Origin: DAISJD01 sp036821645
GTDB taxonomy: Bacteria; Pseudomonadota; Alphaproteobacteria; ATCC43930; CGMCC-115725
Direction of reading: 5' to 3'
DNA length: 45,100 nt
NCBI GenBank assembly: GCA_036821645.1
Contig: DAISJD010000010.1
Coordinates: 1-45,100 of the forward strand
In this document: in pieces, positions 9,046-17,725 of the stretch
Numbering within the stretch: the first letter of the stretch is position 1
Layout of the letters: the number at the start of each line of letters is the position of its first letter
The notes under the pieces: generated by a model
Databases searched by the model: none
What the model saw: the letters and a program-made list of their open reading frames with translations, nothing else
Told to the model about the DNA's origin: nothing
Position numbers and translations under genes: made by a program

Positions 9046-9408
9046 TCAGTCGGGAGAAGAGTCCAATAAATCCATCACCCGCTCCGCCGGTCTGCACAAT
9101 CTCGTACCGCGCGGTGATTGCACGATGGGGCGGTTGATAAGGATTGGGTGTGCTGCCATCGCCGCGATCAAAGTATCGTCACTGAGAGAAAGATCATCGA
9201 GACCAAGGTCCCGATAAAGCGTTTCTTTCGTGCGCAGCAGATCGCGGGGGCCAAATCCCATTGCGGCGATCAATTCTTTCAAGATATCGGCGCTGGGCGG
9301 ATTATTGATATAGTCGACGATCGTCGGTTCTTGCCCGCTCTGCCGGATCGAGGCTAAAACGGTGCGCGACGTGCCGCATTTGGGATTGTGATAGATCACG
9401 ATATGCAT
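9046..9408 (-). CDS. arsC: Arsenate reductase ArsC family (glutaredoxin-type, thioredoxin fold)
   Basis: The 120-residue protein has the ArsC signature NPKCGTSR with the reactive Cys at 11, and arginines at 59 (LLRTKE), 93 (INRPIV) and about 103-106, which match the arsenate-binding arginines of the glutathione/glutaredoxin-dependent family. The pattern is complete enough for reduction of arsenate to arsenite. There is no arsR, arsB or acr3 nearby, so a dedicated arsenic operon is not present in this window. Stand-alone members such as YfgD exist and may have other roles. The start at 9408 follows GAGGGG five bases upstream. The gene lies on the same strand as pabB-pabC, 76 bases after pabC. 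Confidence 0.87.
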   Translation of the reverse strand: MHIVIYHNPKCGTSRTVLASIRQSGQEPTIVDYINNPPSADILKELIAAMGFGPRDLLRTKETLYRDLGLDDLSLSDDTLIAAMAAHPILINRPIVQSPRGTRLCRPAERVMDLLDSSPD

Positions 9409-9484
9409 GCCTGCCCCTCAGGATTGTTTGTATATTTTCAATGAAATCGTTCTGAGTATTTTAAACAATCAATAAAAAATTATT

Positions 9485-10294
9485 TTAAGCAAAAATCTTC
9501 GTTATTTTATCATATAAAACGACATCATCGATAAATTTTTTCTTTGTTTGTCTAAAATTTATACTCTTGATCGCACGTACACCCAGCGCATTCGTGATGA
9601 AGCCGTAATCGGCCTGAAACATAGCTGCCGGGCCGATCGACGCCTCAACGCCGCCAATCTGTTCCAGCACAATGCCGCGCGCAATGCCCGGCAGCGCCCC
9701 ATCTTCGACACGCGGCGTCACCAAGCGCCCCTCAATCATGAAAAACAGATTACCGACGGCGGCCTCGGCAACAGTGCCGACGCTATTCAACAGAATCGCC
9801 TCATCGCCGCCCCGGGCGACGGCCTCTTGTCGAGCCAGAATCGACTCCAGATAAGATGTCGTTTTGATCTGAGACAGCAGCGAGAATTCGTTGCGTCGCG
9901 TTTTGGTGACGACGATCGCTTCAACCGGTTGATCCTGTGGGATAAAGGGGCTGACCGCGAGGATCAAAGTCGGGGATGGCTGCAATGGCGGCAAGATACC
10001 GCGCGCGCCGACACCCCGCGTCAGGGTCAGGCGGACGGTGCCATTCAGAGGATCCGGCTGAACCGCCATTAAGCGATCGATGGCGGCGGCAATCTCTGCC
10101 ACCCTATAAGGGATCGTGAGATCGATGATCGCTGCCCCGCGACAGAGCCGCGCCCAATGTCGTGCCAACCATCGGATTTCGCCACCAGCCACCCGCATGG
10201 TTTCAAACAGGCCGTCGCCCAGCGTAAAGCCGCGATCCATTGGGTCGATCCGGGCCTGATCCTGGGGCAGCAGGATGCCATTCACCCAGATCAT
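9485..10294 (-). CDS. pabC: Aminodeoxychorismate lyase (PabC), PLP fold-type IV
   Basis: The 269-residue enzyme converts 4-amino-4-deoxychorismate to p-aminobenzoate and pyruvate for folate synthesis. It shows the class IV aminotransferase pattern: DRGFTLGDGLFETMRV at 20-35, the PLP-binding Lys144 in SQIKTTSYLES, and the EAAVGNLFF segment that follows. Its start overlaps the end of pabB by four bases (ATGA), a translational coupling that fits the shared pathway and favours PabC over the branched-chain or D-amino-acid aminotransferases of the same fold. The last 25 or so codons are AT-rich and Lys/Phe/Ile-rich, unlike the rest of the gene, yet the reading frame is intact. Confidence 0.87.
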   Translation of the reverse strand: MIWVNGILLPQDQARIDPMDRGFTLGDGLFETMRVAGGEIRWLARHWARLCRGAAIIDLTIPYRVAEIAAAIDRLMAVQPDPLNGTVRLTLTRGVGARGILPPLQPSPTLILAVSPFIPQDQPVEAIVVTKTRRNEFSLLSQIKTTSYLESILARQEAVARGGDEAILLNSVGTVAEAAVGNLFFMIEGRLVTPRVEDGALPGIARGIVLEQIGGVEASIGPAAMFQADYGFITNALGVRAIKSINFRQTKKKFIDDVVLYDKITKIFA

Positions 10295-11682
10295 TCAACG
10301 CACCCCCGGCCAAGGACGCGCAGCAGCGGGGCAATCTTGGTCCGCATCTCGCCATATTCCGCCTGCGGATCGGAATCCGCCACGATCCCGCCCCCCGCCT
10401 GGGCGATCACCTCATGGGGCGTTACCGTCATCGTGCGGATCGTAATACTGGTATCCATCGCCCGATCGAACCCAATCCACCCGATCGCCCCGCAATAGGC
10501 CCCCCGTTTGCTGGCTTCGAGGGCGGCGATGATCGCCATAGCCCGTATCTTCGGGGCCCCCGTAATCGATCCCCCCGGAAAAGTCGCGCGCAAAAGATCG
10601 CACGGACCCAATCCCGGCCGCAGGCGCGCCGTCACGACCGAAACGAGATGATGCACCGAAGCAAATGTTTCCAACTGGACGAGAGACGGTACGGATACGG
10701 ACCCCACCTCAGCCACACGCCCGAGATCGTTGCGCATCAAGTCAACGATCATCAAGTTTTCGGCCCGATCTTTCTCATGGACCGCCAAGGCGGCGGCGAG
10801 CCGGCGATCCACTGTCGGATCGGGATCGCGGCGGGCCGTTCCCTTGATCGGGCGGGTTTCGATTGCACCGTCGGGGGTGAGGCGCAAAAAACGTTCCGGC
10901 GATGCGCTGACCAAGGCGAGATCGGGACCGGACCGGATCAGGGCGGCAAAGGGTGCCGGACTGGCCCGGCGCAATGCGCAAAAAAGGGCGATCGGATCGA
11001 CCGGTTCGGGGCAAGACAGGCGAAAGGCTTCGGTAAAATTGGCCTGATATATCGTGCCAGCTTCGATATGGGCCAGGATTTCTCGGATGCGCGCGCAATA
11101 GGTGTCCCGCGACATGTCCGGTCGCCACAGAGCCGCGATTTCTGGGACGCTCGGCACCGGACACGCAGCGCCACGATCCCGGATCAACCGTAGAACCTGC
11201 GCGCAGCGGTCGGACAGGACCGCGCCCCCATCCCCGCGCGGATCGCTGCAAATGATGAAGGCACGGTGCGTTTGATGATCAAAGGCCAGAATCTGATCAT
11301 AGAGACCAATCACCATATCCGGCTGATCAGATCCGGCGGCGGGCGGCGGGGGCAAATCTTCAAATTGCCAGCCCAGTTCATACCCGAAAAATCCCATGGC
11401 ACCGCCGCAAAAGGGAACCGGGGCATCGGGGTTCGAGACGGTTTCATAGTGCTGCATCCGGTCGGCCAACACATGGAGCCCGTCGCCCGGAACGGCGCCG
11501 CCATCGACGAAACTGACGCCGCCACGGCTTTCAATTACGCAAAAGGGCTGATGCCCGAGATAGGTATAGCGCGATCGAGGGTCCTGTTCGCTGACCGATT
11601 CCAGAAAGCATAGATAGGGATCGGCGCTAAACAGCGGCAGGATCGCAACTGGATCCTGCCACGGGATTTCCTCGATCAACAT
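10291..11682 (-). CDS. pabB: Aminodeoxychorismate synthase component I (PabB)
   Basis: PabB uses ammonia from glutamine (supplied by PabA) to turn chorismate into 4-amino-4-deoxychorismate. The C-terminal two thirds carry the chorismate-binding domain with PIKGTARR, the ENLMIVDLMRNDLGRV segment and the GGSITGAPKIRAM motif, which together distinguish it from unrelated families. The PIKGT motif, rather than the PIAGT of anthranilate synthase, supports PabB. I place the start at the ATG 11682 (MLIEEIPWQDP...), which matches the usual beginning of the family and has AGGGTGG about 8 bases upstream. An in-frame GTG at 11715 without a ribosome site would add 11 residues. The gene is downstream of valS and overlaps pabC. 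The glutaminase pabA is not in this window. Confidence 0.9.
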   Translation of the reverse strand: MLIEEIPWQDPVAILPLFSADPYLCFLESVSEQDPRSRYTYLGHQPFCVIESRGGVSFVDGGAVPGDGLHVLADRMQHYETVSNPDAPVPFCGGAMGFFGYELGWQFEDLPPPPAAGSDQPDMVIGLYDQILAFDHQTHRAFIICSDPRGDGGAVLSDRCAQVLRLIRDRGAACPVPSVPEIAALWRPDMSRDTYCARIREILAHIEAGTIYQANFTEAFRLSCPEPVDPIALFCALRRASPAPFAALIRSGPDLALVSASPERFLRLTPDGAIETRPIKGTARRDPDPTVDRRLAAALAVHEKDRAENLMIVDLMRNDLGRVAEVGSVSVPSLVQLETFASVHHLVSVVTARLRPGLGPCDLLRATFPGGSITGAPKIRAMAIIAALEASKRGAYCGAIGWIGFDRAMDTSITIRTMTVTPHEVIAQAGGGIVADSDPQAEYGEMRTKIAPLLRVLGRGCVE

Positions 11683-11726
11683 GCGCGCAACCACCCTATC
11701 GGGCGTCACCGGCACGGTCTCATGGG

Positions 11727-14300
11727 TTATTCACCGGGAACCAAGGAGAGGCCGACACGATAGGCACCGTCTTCCGTATCCGTCACGGACCGTTCCGCAT
11801 CGCCAACCGCGATGGTACCAAATGTTGCACCATCAGCATTCACCGTATGAACAAGATCGGCAATAGCCCCACGCAGATCGACGGAGCCTGACCCAAGGGC
11901 CTCAATGGTCAAGCCGCACACCGGCGTCTTGATCGACAGTTTGCGTTCGCTCTTGACCTTGCGAACGGCCGACAGCAGGCCGACAATCGCCTCACCAATG
12001 GCGGCAGCCGCCGGATCGGCCCCCTGATCGCGCCCTTGCGGCCAGTGACCGCGCCGGTGGATTGATCCCTGGGCCGCTTGTTCGGGAAAATGGGTCGCGT
12101 ATAATTCTTCCGTCAAGTGGGGCATCACGGGGGCCAAAAGCCGCAACACAGTCTCAAGACAGTGCCACAGGGTCACTTGCGCCGACAATCGGCCCGCTTC
12201 ATCCCCGACCTCGCCATACGAACGGCCCTTCACCAATTCCAGGTAATTGTCACACAGATCATGCCAAAAAAACCGTTCGATCACGTCGAGCGCATCGGAA
12301 TAATCGAACGCGGCAAAGTGATCGCCCGCCTTCGCCACCGTTTCGCCGAGCCGGGTCAAAACCCAGCGATCGAGGGGGGCCGTGATCCGGTTCGACGCCA
12401 TGTCGGCCGCCGGCGTTTCAGGCTTCACCGACAGGCCGCCCAGTTGCAACATGACGAATCGTGCCGCATTCCATAATTTGGTCTGAAGCCGTTTGCCGAC
12501 CTTCAGAACGTCTTCGCTGAGCGCCGTATCGAGACCGAGGCGTGAGGTTGCGGTCCAATACCGCACGACATCGGCACCGTATTTTTGTATGAGGTCGCGC
12601 GGTTGAATGATGTTGCCCTTCGATTTCGACATTTTCGATTTGTCTTGGGCAAGACACCACCCGCTCAAGGCGACATGCTTCCAGGGGGCTACATCTTCAT
12701 GCAGATGGGATTTCACCACCGTATAGAAAGTCCAAGTCCGAATGATCTCATGAGCCTGGGGCCTGAGATCGGCCGGAAACAATTTGGCATGACGGTCGAA
12801 GTCGAGACCGGCACCGGGGGCGATGGCGTGAGAATTCAATTGCGGCGAGACTGAACTCGTCGCCCAAGTATCCATCACATCGAAATCGGGCTCGACCTCG
12901 TCCCGGCGATACCCGCGTGGCAGGTCGACGAGCGGGTTGACCGGCAAATCGTCGGGATGGGCCGCTAGAATCTTGCCCTCTTCACCCGGTCGTTTTGAAT
13001 ACCAGAAAGGAAACGGCACGCCAAAGAAACGCTGCCGGCTGATGCACCAATCCCATTTCAAATTTTCGGTCCAGATTTCAAACCGCTGACGCATATAAGC
13101 CGGGTGCCATGTGATCGTCCGCGCCTTATCGATCAGGGCTTGCTTCTTATCGAGAACACGAACGAACCATTGCGGCGTCACCAGAATTTCAAGCGGCGCG
13201 CCCGAGCGTTCGGCACTCGGCACCATGCGGGTAACGGCCGTCGTCCCGGTGATCCGGCCATCGGACGCCAACAACTCAACCATCTTTTCCCGCGCGGCCT
13301 TGACCTTCAAGCCCTGCAAGGCTTCCGCAGCCTTTTGGGCGGAATCCCGATCGAGGCTCGGCCAATCGGGCCCGCCGATTGCGCCGAGATCGCCGATCCG
13401 TCCGTCCTTGGTTAAGATCACGCGGGTCGGCAACCGATGATCGCGCCACCATTCAATATCGGTCGAATCGCCAAAGGTGCAGCACATGACCACGCCGGTG
13501 CCCTTGTCCACGGCGGCGCGCGGATCGGCGATGATGGTCACGGGGACGCGGAACAAGGGGGTAACCGCCGTTTTACCGACCAAGCGTTCGGCATCGGGAT
13601 GGTCCGGGTTCATCATGAGCGCCCCACAGGCCGCCATCAATTCCGGTCGGCTGGTCGCGATATCGACCGTTCCGCCGCCGTCAAGATCGAAGCGAACCTG
13701 CCATAAGGTACCCTTATCCTCTTTCTCGGTCACTTCCGCCTGGGCGAGCGCCGTACGATCGACGGGATCCCATAAAGTTGGCTGCAATTGGCGATAGAGG
13801 TGATTCTTATTGAAAAGGTCGAGGACCGACAATTGGGAAAGGCTGCGCGAGGTTGGGCTGATCGTCTGATATTCCTGGGTCCAATCGACCGAAAGACCGA
13901 TTTCCTTGAACAAGGCCCGAAAATCCGCCTCTGCCTCCTGCACTTCCTCGTGGCAAATGGCGATGAAGGCTTCGCGCGTTTGGTCGACGGCCCGAATATC
14001 GCGGCGTTTTTCCACCAGTCGTTCCGTCGGCAGGCCGTTATCGTCAAACCCCATAGGGTAGAAAACATTCTTACCCGCCATCCGCTGAAAGCGGGCAATC
14101 AGGTCGGTCTGTGTATAGGAATAAATATGCCCCATATGCAGGAAGCCCGACACAGTGGGGGGCGGCGTATCGATGACGAAGGAGTGTGCACGATCAACGG
14201 ATGGATCCCACCGATAAACCGATGAATCCTGCCAGAGAGCACGCCATTTGCTTTCCGTTGCGGCAACATCGTAATTCTGTTTCGCAGCCGTCTCGTTCAT
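11727..14300 (-). CDS. valS: Valyl-tRNA synthetase, archaeal-genre
   Basis: The 857-residue class I synthetase charges tRNA-Val. HMGH at 55-58 is the HIGH motif and KMSKS is at 556-560. An editing (CP1) region lies between them, with TSRPELMAACGALMMNPDHP. Several segments, such as PMGFDDNGLPTERLVEK and TLWDPVDRTALAQAEV, follow the form of archaeal-type ValRS. The usual bacterial equivalents (GTDHAGIATQ, WDPKLRTAISDLEVE) are absent. The protein is also about 90 residues shorter than Escherichia coli ValS and has no obvious long C-terminal coiled coil. This genre is known from Rickettsia and some other alphaproteobacteria and is attributed to ancient transfer. The ATG at 14300 is chosen over an in-frame TTG at 14315; GAGGATAGG lies just ahead of it. 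Confidence 0.95.
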   Translation of the reverse strand: MNETAAKQNYDVAATESKWRALWQDSSVYRWDPSVDRAHSFVIDTPPPTVSGFLHMGHIYSYTQTDLIARFQRMAGKNVFYPMGFDDNGLPTERLVEKRRDIRAVDQTREAFIAICHEEVQEAEADFRALFKEIGLSVDWTQEYQTISPTSRSLSQLSVLDLFNKNHLYRQLQPTLWDPVDRTALAQAEVTEKEDKGTLWQVRFDLDGGGTVDIATSRPELMAACGALMMNPDHPDAERLVGKTAVTPLFRVPVTIIADPRAAVDKGTGVVMCCTFGDSTDIEWWRDHRLPTRVILTKDGRIGDLGAIGGPDWPSLDRDSAQKAAEALQGLKVKAAREKMVELLASDGRITGTTAVTRMVPSAERSGAPLEILVTPQWFVRVLDKKQALIDKARTITWHPAYMRQRFEIWTENLKWDWCISRQRFFGVPFPFWYSKRPGEEGKILAAHPDDLPVNPLVDLPRGYRRDEVEPDFDVMDTWATSSVSPQLNSHAIAPGAGLDFDRHAKLFPADLRPQAHEIIRTWTFYTVVKSHLHEDVAPWKHVALSGWCLAQDKSKMSKSKGNIIQPRDLIQKYGADVVRYWTATSRLGLDTALSEDVLKVGKRLQTKLWNAARFVMLQLGGLSVKPETPAADMASNRITAPLDRWVLTRLGETVAKAGDHFAAFDYSDALDVIERFFWHDLCDNYLELVKGRSYGEVGDEAGRLSAQVTLWHCLETVLRLLAPVMPHLTEELYATHFPEQAAQGSIHRRGHWPQGRDQGADPAAAAIGEAIVGLLSAVRKVKSERKLSIKTPVCGLTIEALGSGSVDLRGAIADLVHTVNADGATFGTIAVGDAERSVTDTEDGAYRVGLSLVPGE

Positions 14301-14566
14301 CAATCCTATCCTCAACCTGAAACATCTTGACGACGCGCACAGTCAATCGACGCGGTCTCGCCAACCGTTAAACAACAGATCGGTCTTCATTCCAATCCTT
14401 TTTCATGAAATCGGGGCCGCCCCCACCGGGATGCATGCGGTGAGAGCGCCCACGCCGGGTCGGTTCGTAACGACGACCCACTGCCCTTCCATCCCTGTCA
14501 AAGATCGGTTAAGATCCTCTTGTCGGTTCCGGCATTTACTGACCCCAAAGGAATGTCCAACCCGTG

Positions 14567-14947
14567 ATGCGTCTTCTTCCCACCCGTGGTCTTGCCTTCG
14601 TCATGGCTACCACCCTGGTCTGTCCCGCCTTGCTCTATCCCGCCAAAGCCGATCCGATGCCCGGGATGGCGCGGATGGTGGATAGTCCCGCCTTGCAGGC
14701 GGCGTTCGCCAAAGCGGAATCGGGTGAGGTTGAACTCATGGCAGAACTGGGCGATGACGGGTTGGTTCGCGGTGCGCGAATCTTAAAATCAATACCGGAA
14801 GGTGTATTCGACGAAGCGGCAAAGGCCATGGTCATCGGGCGCAAGCTGCAAACCCTGCCCGTGACGTCGGATCGCCATATTACGTTGCGCTTCGTCAGAC
14901 CTGACTCCGATCGCGATGCCCCCGCTCTCCCGTTAAGCCCTCAATAA
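14567..14947 (+). CDS. Small secreted protein with TonB C-terminal-like domain
   Basis: The protein of about 126 residues starts with a signal peptide (basic start, hydrophobic run, then PAKA before DPMPGM). The mature part of about 95 residues contains a segment, roughly 51-108, that resembles the TonB C-terminal fold: VELMAELGDDGLVRGARILKSIPEGVFDEAAKAM, with the alternating strand, the Gly turn and the FDEAA helix. The Trp common in the TonB helix is missing. A TonB protein would have a membrane anchor and a proline-rich spacer; this one has neither, so it is a free periplasmic domain of unknown role. A ribosome site AAAGGAA (14547-14553) precedes two possible starts, GTG 14564 and ATG 14567. 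It is followed 87 bases later by another plus-strand gene. Confidence 0.7.
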   Translation: MRLLPTRGLAFVMATTLVCPALLYPAKADPMPGMARMVDSPALQAAFAKAESGEVELMAELGDDGLVRGARILKSIPEGVFDEAAKAMVIGRKLQTLPVTSDRHITLRFVRPDSDRDAPALPLSPQ

Positions 14948-15034
14948 CGGGCGTCTTGTAGAGTTCTGGTTGGTTTTAAGACGCTCGTTCGGGCTTTTGC
15001 TCCCCCGGCGCGCATTTTGACGGGAGAGCACAGC

Positions 15035-15655
15035 ATGTCACCCAAGGAAGGGTTCGTTAGCCGTCTGAAACGCTGGGTCGCCAGATCGACGGACGTAGTG
15101 CCTTCCCACCATGAGGAAGCGCCGCCGGGATCAGGGGTATCCGCTCCTGCAGTGTCGCAGAGCCAACCCGTAAAATCACCCCCCCCAAAGACGCAGGATC
15201 TGCTCGCCGGACCTTTATCGATTTTAAATGATTTGCCCGCAAAAGATGATTTTCGTCTTTTGATCGAAGCCGTGCTCCCTGCGGCCAAATTGTATCTAGA
15301 CCGACCAGATCTGTTCTATCCGTTCGGTGCACAAATTAATTTGGATGGAACCGTCGACCATGTCGTGGGCTCGACCGGGGAGAAGAATCCTGCCGCCGAT
15401 GAGGTGGTCAAGATCAGCCTCGATGGATTCAAGGCTGCGGCCCAGTCTGGGAAAATCAGGGCAACGGCCCTCGTGCGCCATACCGACACCATTCCCCCGC
15501 AGGGGGGAAACCCGGTGCCCGCCATTCAAATCATGTTAGATCACCTTGATGGGATCAGCCTAAATTTATTCTTGCCCTATACCGAGAAAACACAAGATGA
15601 ATTCATCTTCACTAATGTTTTTTTCAATCAATCACAACAGCGTATTTTTCAATAA
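15035..15655 (+). CDS. Conserved-looking hypothetical protein of 206 residues
   Basis: The ATG at 15035 is chosen because GGGAG at 15022-15026 stands eight bases upstream; a TTG at 15017 in frame has no such site. Residues 1-50 are basic and then Pro/Ser-rich and look like a flexible leader. No signal peptide or membrane segment is visible. Residues about 65-206 form a folded domain with regular hydrophobic spacing and motifs such as LFYPFGAQINLDG, IRATALVRHTDTIPPQGG and the ending LFLPYTEK...FTNVFFNQSQQRIF. The overall pattern reminds me of small soluble proteins of unknown function found scattered in many bacteria, but I cannot name a family with confidence. The gene ends just before a very strong terminator shared with the convergent chemoreceptor gene. 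Confidence 0.75.
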   Translation: MSPKEGFVSRLKRWVARSTDVVPSHHEEAPPGSGVSAPAVSQSQPVKSPPPKTQDLLAGPLSILNDLPAKDDFRLLIEAVLPAAKLYLDRPDLFYPFGAQINLDGTVDHVVGSTGEKNPAADEVVKISLDGFKAAAQSGKIRATALVRHTDTIPPQGGNPVPAIQIMLDHLDGISLNLFLPYTEKTQDEFIFTNVFFNQSQQRIFQ

Positions 15656-15663
15656 AACAGCAT

Positions 15664-15706
15664 AAAAACCCCCACTGAATTTAAAAATTCAGTGGGGGTT
15701 TTTTTT
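15664..15706. terminator. Strong bidirectional intrinsic terminator
   Basis: CCCCCACTGAATT (15669-15681) pairs with AATTCAGTGGGGG (15686-15698), a 13-bp perfect stem with a four-base loop. It is flanked by five A on the left and eight T (15699-15706) on the right. With T-runs on both strands it can end transcription of the plus-strand hypothetical gene (stop at 15655) and of the minus-strand chemoreceptor gene (stop at 15716). Confidence 0.93.
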
Positions 15707-15715
15707 ATTCGGTAC

Positions 15716-17422
15716 TCAGGCAACCCTAATTTTCTTGATGAAGGATTCAACTTCATGCTTTAGATCTTTTGCTTGCCTATCTAATTGATCAGCGGCACCC
15801 AAGACCTCAGATGATGTCTTGCCCGCTTCGGCGGCAGCATCGCTGACACCAACAATCGTGGAAGAAACTTCCTGCGTTCCTTTGGCAGCTTGGTTTACAT
15901 TGCGGGCAATTTCCTGTGTTGCGGCATCTTGTTCTTCAACGGCGGCTGCAATCGAGCTAACCGTTTCATTGATATTCGCAATCGTACCGGAAATTTGGTG
16001 AATCGCCTCGACCGCTTCTTTGGTTGCGGTCTGAATTTCATCAACATGGCCAGCGATTTCTTCCGTGGCGCGTGCCGTTTGGCTGGCTAAGCTCTTGACC
16101 TCGCTCGCAACGACGGCAAATCCTTTACCGGCCTCACCGGCCCGGGCCGCTTCGATGGTCGCGTTGAGCGCCAAAAGATTGGTTTGCGATGCAATCGAAT
16201 TGATCAGTGCCACGACCTCGCCGATTTTATTCGCCGCCTTGGAAAGACTGGCAACGAGATCGTTGCTTTTGGTCGCTTGACCCACGGCCTGTGAGGCGAT
16301 CTCGCTGGACTTAGAAACTTGGCGTGCAATTTCGGCAATCGACCCAGATAATTGTTCCGCCGCCGCAGCGACCGTATTCACATTGGTCGAAGTCTGATGC
16401 GAGGCAGATGACACAACGACGGCCCGTTCATTGGTCTTATCGGCGATGTTGGTCATTTTCTGCGCATTGACTTGCAGCTTTTTCGCAGAATCGGCGACTG
16501 CCTGGACGACGGAATTGACCGACGCTTCAAGTCCATCTGCCAAGCCAATCATCATCTGGCGTTTTTCAGCTTGGGAACGGGCTTCCACTTCCTGTTGGTG
16601 CTGTTCCAACTCTGCAGCACGTAAGAGTTTTTGCTGAAACTCTTTGGCGGTTTTGGCCAATTCACCGATTTCATCACGACGATCATCGCCAACGATCTTG
16701 GTTTTAAGATTATCCGTTCGCAAATCAAACAATGTTTTAATAATGTTTTTCAACGGCTGAGATATACCATAATGCCCAATAATAAATCCTAAGATTGACC
16801 CCAAAATAACAAACACCACTGACATACTCATAATAAAGTAGTTTGCCTGCACATATATATCTTCAGAATTTTTTCTTTGTTTGCTATTTTCTTTAATAGC
16901 AGCGTCAGTATATTCTTGGATAATTTTTGTTAAAATATCTGATTCTTTTCTACTAATAACAGCTTCTTTTCTAATATTATCCTGGGCCTCAGAAAGTGTT
17001 ACATTTTTTCCATTATTCATAGCAATATTGAGAGTATTCGTAAATTTTTGAATATATTTTTTATATTGTTCCTCAATTTCATCAAGCTTCTTAGACTGGG
17101 TTGAATCAGCAGTCTTGCGCAAAAGGGATAAATCTTCCTCAAAGTTTTTTCGACGCTCCGTCGATCCTTGAATCGATGAATTGATCACCTCGGCCGATGG
17201 ATCGGCTGCAACCCGGAATTCGCCCCGATTGATCGAGACTGCTTCCAACCCCATCCGCGATGCCAGAAAAACTTCCCGACCGGTTTCATCCAGAATAACC
17301 GCCGATTCTGCAAGGTCTTTCGCAGCACGCAATGACACAAAACAAAGAAGAATCGTAAAAATACTCATTAATACCATTAACAACATAAGCTTTGCACGGA
17401 TGCTAATAGAACCCAAAGACAT
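15716..17422 (-). CDS. Methyl-accepting chemotaxis protein
   Basis: The 568-residue transmembrane chemoreceptor signals to CheA/CheW. A first membrane helix (about 13-33) is followed by a periplasmic four-helix-bundle-type sensor region (about 34-190), a second membrane helix (about 195-220) and a HAMP linker (about 220-275). The long coiled-coil signalling domain has the hairpin tip with the conserved stretch LNATIEAARAGEAGKGFAVVASEVK. No C-terminal CheR-binding pentapeptide is present; the protein ends in FIKKIRVA. I place the start at the ATG 17422, with GGGA eight bases ahead; an upstream in-frame ATG at 17461 would put thirteen polar and aromatic residues before the anchor. The part encoding the sensor and second helix (about 16690-17110) is AT-rich. 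No other chemotaxis genes are in the window. Confidence 0.93.
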   Translation of the reverse strand: MSLGSISIRAKLMLLMVLMSIFTILLCFVSLRAAKDLAESAVILDETGREVFLASRMGLEAVSINRGEFRVAADPSAEVINSSIQGSTERRKNFEEDLSLLRKTADSTQSKKLDEIEEQYKKYIQKFTNTLNIAMNNGKNVTLSEAQDNIRKEAVISRKESDILTKIIQEYTDAAIKENSKQRKNSEDIYVQANYFIMSMSVVFVILGSILGFIIGHYGISQPLKNIIKTLFDLRTDNLKTKIVGDDRRDEIGELAKTAKEFQQKLLRAAELEQHQQEVEARSQAEKRQMMIGLADGLEASVNSVVQAVADSAKKLQVNAQKMTNIADKTNERAVVVSSASHQTSTNVNTVAAAAEQLSGSIAEIARQVSKSSEIASQAVGQATKSNDLVASLSKAANKIGEVVALINSIASQTNLLALNATIEAARAGEAGKGFAVVASEVKSLASQTARATEEIAGHVDEIQTATKEAVEAIHQISGTIANINETVSSIAAAVEEQDAATQEIARNVNQAAKGTQEVSSTIVGVSDAAAEAGKTSSEVLGAADQLDRQAKDLKHEVESFIKKIRVA

Positions 17423-17725
17423 GATATCCATCCCTTTATGTAGGTACTGCCAATACGGCATACCAATTCATAACGCGTCTCAGATTACCTAAAAAAAGAA
17501 CTAAGAAAATACTTTTAAATCTTCTATTTTCTTAAAATTCTCTCTAATCATAAGATATTTAATCGTTCAATATCCTGACCACAATAAACCTTGAACTGCA
17601 CCTAATTTCCGCTAACGCTATCGTCAGGAGATTAATTTTTAACAAACATTCCTAATCTCACTCAAAATTTTATCTAAATTTTTCTTCAAAGTACCGATCA
17701 AAAAAAAACATTAAAAAAATCGAAT
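17423..17725. other. AT-rich intergenic stretch between chemoreceptor gene and queG
   Basis: These 303 bases separate the start of the chemoreceptor gene from the stop of queG, both on the minus strand. The stretch is much richer in A and T than the flanking genes, with poly-A/T runs at 17700-17718 directly after queG that could weaken or end transcription, but I see no stable hairpin before them. The promoter of the chemoreceptor gene must lie here. I tested for sigma-54 and sigma-28 type spacing and found no convincing match. No open frame worth reporting is present. Confidence 0.6.

Noticed and set aside
10240..11193. Open frame of 317 codons on the plus strand opposite pabB
   Set aside because: The pabB protein is complete on the other strand; the translation here is Arg/Pro/Gly-rich nonsense.
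17440..17470. Possible sigma-54 promoter before the chemoreceptor gene
   Set aside because: A TTGGTATGCC...TTGGCA pattern is present, but the GG and GC elements are 12 bases apart instead of 10.
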